A stretch of 8,134 nt of DNA from Thermoflexus hugenholtzii JAD2 (GTDB lineage: Bacteria > Chloroflexota > Dehalococcoidia > SHYB01). Location: positions 1-8,134 of the forward strand of contig CAMAVV010000065.1 of NCBI GenBank assembly GCA_945861815.1. The letters are read 5' to 3'. Position 1 is the first letter of the stretch. Each line of letters starts with the position of its first letter. This document shows positions 5,982 to 8,134 of the stretch, piece after piece. A model generated the notes under the pieces. That model was not told the DNA's origin, did not search any database, and saw only the letters and a list, made by a program, of their open reading frames with translations. The position numbers were made by a program, and so were the translations under genes.

Positions 5982-6776
5982 TTAGCGCGCCAGGCTTCCT
6001 GAAGAGGCCGCGCCGTTCACGCCGTTGGCATGGAGCAGGCCGCCGAACTTACGCTGCCGCCTGCCATAGGCCTCCACTGCCTTAGCCGCCTCCCCTTCAT
6101 CGAAGTCAGGCCAGCAAATGGGAGAGGAGTAGTACTCGGCATAGGCCGATTGCCAGATAAGGAAATTGCTGAGGCGCATCTCGCCGCCGGTGCGGATGAT
6201 GAGGTCGGGATCCGGCGTGCCGCTGGTGTGCAGGCGGCGGGCGATGGCCTCTTCCGTGATCTCGCCTTCCTTGAGCCCTGCCGCCATCAACTTGCGCACG
6301 GCCTCCACCAACTCGGCGCGGCCTCCGTAATCAAGGGCCACGGTGAGGGTGATGCCGGTGTTCCCTTTAGTCAGCTCCAGGGCGTCGTCGATGGCCGATT
6401 GGAGCCTTGGCGGCAGGCGGTCCATGCGGCCTATGTGCTTGATGCGGACGTTGTTCTTGTGCAAGGCCCTGGACTCACGGCCGATGACCTGGCCCAGCAG
6501 CCGCCACAGGCCTTTCACCTCGTCAGGCGGGCGCGCCCAGTTTTCCGTGGAGAAGGCGTAGATGGTGACATAGCGCGCGCCCAGGGCATCGAAGGCTTTG
6601 AGGACGCGCCGGATGTTCTTGGTCCCGGCGCGGTGGCCGGCAAGGCGCGGCATGCCGCGCTCCTGTGCCCAGCGCCCATTGCCATCCATGATGATGGCGA
6701 CGTGTCGCGGGACAAGGCCCGTGCCATCCTTGGCCGCAGGCTCCTGGCTGTTTTCTACGGTCTGACGAGGGGGCAT
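5982..6776 (-). CDS. uppS: Undecaprenyl diphosphate synthase (cis-prenyltransferase)
   Basis: 264-residue cytosolic/peripheral-membrane enzyme that adds isopentenyl diphosphate units to farnesyl diphosphate in cis. It forms the C55 lipid carrier for peptidoglycan and surface polysaccharides. Motifs: HVAIIMDGNGRWA (25-37) with Asp31 at the catalytic/metal position, GHRAG (47-51), YAFSTENWARP (73-83), ALDYGGR (147-153), and DPDLIIRTGGEMRLSNFL (189-206) with Arg195 and Arg201 for diphosphate binding, then AYAEYY and CWPDFDE. N-terminal residues 1-22 and the tail after about 245 (LLHANGVNGAASSGSLAR) are low-complexity extensions beyond the core. The ATG at 6776 lies 4 nt after the frr stop. The only purine run, GAGGGG, is almost on top of the ATG, so coupling to frr is likely. 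No better internal start was seen. It could make a shorter or longer polyprenyl, but bacterial context favours C55. Confidence 0.95.
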   Translation of the reverse strand: MPPRQTVENSQEPAAKDGTGLVPRHVAIIMDGNGRWAQERGMPRLAGHRAGTKNIRRVLKAFDALGARYVTIYAFSTENWARPPDEVKGLWRLLGQVIGRESRALHKNNVRIKHIGRMDRLPPRLQSAIDDALELTKGNTGITLTVALDYGGRAELVEAVRKLMAAGLKEGEITEEAIARRLHTSGTPDPDLIIRTGGEMRLSNFLIWQSAYAEYYSSPICWPDFDEGEAAKAVEAYGRRQRKFGGLLHANGVNGAASSGSLAR

Positions 6777-6780
6777 CCCC

Positions 6781-7338
6781 TCACACTCGCATCACTTCTG
6801 CCTCTTTTGCATCAGAGGCCTTCTGCGCTTTATCGGTATAGGTGTCGGTATGCTTCTGGAGCTGTGTCTCCGCGCGCTTCTGGTCGTCCTGGGAGATGCG
6901 CTTGTCCTTCTCCAAGGCGCGCAGCTCTTCGATGGCGTCGCGGCGGACGTTGCGCACGGCGATCTTCGCCTCTTCCAAGCGGCGGTGGACCAGTTTGACG
7001 ATCTCCTTGCGCCGCTCTTCCGTAAGCGCCGGGATGGGGAGGCGTATGAGCATGCCGTCCACGTTCGGCGTGAGGCCGATGTTGGCCTTCTGGATCGCCT
7101 TTTCGATAGCCACGACGGCATTCTTGTCCCAGGCCTGGATGGTGATGAGGCGGGCCTCCGGCGTGTTGATCGTGCCCAGCTGTTTCATGGGCGTCATGGC
7201 GCCGTAGTAGTCCACCATGATGCCATCGACGAGGCCTGGGCTGGCACGGCCCGTGCGCATCCCGGCCATGTCCCGCTCAAATGCCTCGATGCTCTTCTTC
7301 ATCTTGTCTTCGGCTTTGCGCAACGCATCTTGCGACAT
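6781..7338 (-). CDS. frr: Ribosome recycling factor
   Basis: 185-residue cytosolic translation factor, the standard length, that with EF-G splits post-termination ribosomes. The long-helix domain I is built from about 1-29 (ending DMAGMRTGRASP, the classic hinge signature) and 105-185. The beta-rich domain II is in between (YYGAMTPMKQL, INTPEARLITIQAWD, NIGLTPNVDGMLIRLPIPALTEERRKE). VRNVRRDA carries Arg132, the residue essential in E. coli RRF. The ATG at 7338 has GGGAG about four bases upstream, somewhat close. The gene sits between pyrH (23-nt gap) and uppS (4-nt gap). The tail ends in EAEVMRV. Confidence 0.97.
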   Translation of the reverse strand: MSQDALRKAEDKMKKSIEAFERDMAGMRTGRASPGLVDGIMVDYYGAMTPMKQLGTINTPEARLITIQAWDKNAVVAIEKAIQKANIGLTPNVDGMLIRLPIPALTEERRKEIVKLVHRRLEEAKIAVRNVRRDAIEELRALEKDKRISQDDQKRAETQLQKHTDTYTDKAQKASDAKEAEVMRV

Positions 7339-7361
7339 CGTGCTCCCTTCGCGGCGAGGGT

Positions 7362-8078
7362 CTAGGAAATCACTGTCCCGACCGTCTCGCCTAGCAATGC
7401 CTTGTGGACCCCAGTAGGGTCGTGGATATCAAATACGATAATCGGCACCCGGTTGTCCATACACATGGAGAGGGCCGTGGTGTCCATTACCTGCAGGCGA
7501 AGGTTCAGCGCCTCCAGGTAGGCCAGCTTCTCGAACTTCTTCGCCTTGGGGTTCTTGCGCGGGTCGGAGTCGTAGACGCCGTCGACGCCATTCTTGGCCA
7601 TGAGGAGGACGTTGGCCCCTATCTCGGTGGCGCGCAGGGCGGCAGCGGTATCGGTGGTCATATAGGGGTTGCCGGTGCCTGCGGCGAAGATGAGGACCCG
7701 CCCCACTTCCAGGTGGCGCATGGCCCGGCGGTGGATGAAGGGCTCGGCGACGGTATCTATGGGGATGGCCGTCTGCGTGCGGGTGACGATGCCGATCTTT
7801 TCCAGGGCGTCCTGGAGCGCTAAGGCGTTGATGACGGTGGCCAGCATGCCGGCGTAGTCGGCAGTGGTGCGGTCCATGCCCAGCTTGGCAGCCTCGGCAC
7901 CACGCCAGATATTGCCGCCGCCGACGACCACGCCCATCTCGACGCCCAGGTCACGGGCCTGTTTGACGTGGTTGGCGACAAAGCGAAGGGTTGTGAGGTC
8001 AATGCCCCAGCCGCCCTCGCTTTTGAGGGCCTCACCGCTCAGCTTGAGCACGGCCCGTTTGTAACGGGGCTCTGGCAT
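7362..8078 (-). CDS. pyrH: UMP kinase
   Basis: 238-residue amino-acid-kinase-fold enzyme, hexameric in characterised homologues, that phosphorylates UMP to UDP with ATP and supplies all UTP/CTP, including the CTP used by the cdsA product. Visible motifs: KRAVLKLSGEAL (7-18) with Lys12, MGVVVGGGNIWRG (48-60), MDRTTADYAGMLATVINALALQDALE (68-93), AGTGNPYMTTDTAAALRA (133-150), and NGVDGVYDSDPR followed by the C-terminal beta strands (PIIVFD). Length is typical. The ATG at 8078 sits behind GAGGGAAGGG. The frame is open further upstream, but canonical homologues start here, a few residues before KLSGEA. It is the first complete gene of the cluster at the right edge, 23 nt before frr. Confidence 0.97.
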   Translation of the reverse strand: MPEPRYKRAVLKLSGEALKSEGGWGIDLTTLRFVANHVKQARDLGVEMGVVVGGGNIWRGAEAAKLGMDRTTADYAGMLATVINALALQDALEKIGIVTRTQTAIPIDTVAEPFIHRRAMRHLEVGRVLIFAAGTGNPYMTTDTAAALRATEIGANVLLMAKNGVDGVYDSDPRKNPKAKKFEKLAYLEALNLRLQVMDTTALSMCMDNRVPIIVFDIHDPTGVHKALLGETVGTVIS

Positions 8079-8091
8079 GGCCCTTCCCTCG

Positions 8092-8110
8092 CCGGCCTGG
8101 GTTAGGCCGG
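8092..8110. other. Perfect hairpin just upstream of pyrH
   Basis: CCGGCCT (8092-8098), loop GGGTT, AGGCCGG (8104-8110): a perfect, very GC-rich 7-bp stem ending one base from the pyrH Shine-Dalgarno region. Read on the minus strand no T run follows, so it is not a classical terminator. It might be an RNA processing or stabilising site, or an attenuator between the preceding gene and pyrH. Confidence 0.5.
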
Positions 8111-8134
8111 GTCGACTTTCCCTCGAGAGTCCCC
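8102..8134 (-). CDS. Possible last codons of the preceding gene (tsf expected), cut by window edge
   Basis: One minus-strand frame gives ten residues, GDSRGKVDPA, then TAA at 8104-8102. Conserved order in many bacteria puts tsf (elongation factor Ts) directly before pyrH, so this may be its C-terminus. Ten residues carry no recognisable motif, and the other frames stay open here, so the call rests on gene order alone. Confidence 0.2.
   Translation of the reverse strand, partial: GDSRGKVDPA

Noticed and set aside
6030..6998. 322-codon plus-strand open frame opposite uppS and frr
   Set aside because: Its translation is a shadow of uppS/frr codons in an antisense frame, rich in Arg/Ala/Gly with no domain. 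The sense genes have full catalytic motifs.

Overview
This window is about 8.1 kb of GC-rich bacterial DNA. Its right two thirds is a textbook housekeeping cluster, read entirely from the minus strand. In transcription order it runs pyrH (UMP kinase), frr (ribosome recycling factor), uppS (undecaprenyl diphosphate synthase), cdsA (phosphatidate cytidylyltransferase), dxr (DXP reductoisomerase) and rseP (site-2 zinc metalloprotease). In many bacteria this block follows rpsB-tsf. The 56 bases at the right edge could hold the last codons of tsf, but too few remain to prove it. Spacing is tight: 23 nt pyrH-frr, 4 nt frr-uppS, 0 nt uppS-cdsA, 6 nt cdsA-dxr and 36 nt dxr-rseP. A single polycistronic transcript with translational coupling is therefore likely. 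The genes link pyrimidine nucleotide supply and ribosome recycling to envelope building: MEP-pathway isoprenoids (dxr) feed the C55 carrier lipid (uppS), cdsA makes CDP-diacylglycerol, and rseP performs intramembrane proteolysis.

The left third is less tightly organised. At the left edge is the N-terminal two thirds of a minus-strand endonuclease IV gene (nfo, GTG start), cut by the window. About 115 bp away, and divergent from it, is a plus-strand gene for an F420-dependent oxidoreductase of the luciferase-like (LLM) superfamily. Convergent to that is a minus-strand alpha/beta hydrolase resembling proline iminopeptidases, with an intact catalytic triad.

Between the hydrolase and rseP lie about 380 bp (2580-2960) with no convincing gene. 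This stretch is packed with short inverted repeats, including a perfect 18-bp palindrome and several hairpins. It looks like a landing zone of small dispersed intergenic repeats and probably also holds the transcription end of the pyrH-rseP operon.

The organism is most plausibly a member of Chloroflexota (Dehalococcoidia/SAR202-like). This is inference from high GC, the complete pyrH-to-rseP order together with an LLM/F420 enzyme, and the style of the intergenic repeats. An actinobacterial or other high-GC origin is not excluded.

I found no undescribed multi-gene system here. The points most worth a second look are the palindrome-rich gap, a proline in Dxr where the E. coli enzyme has a functionally important histidine (His153), and a hairpin just upstream of pyrH.
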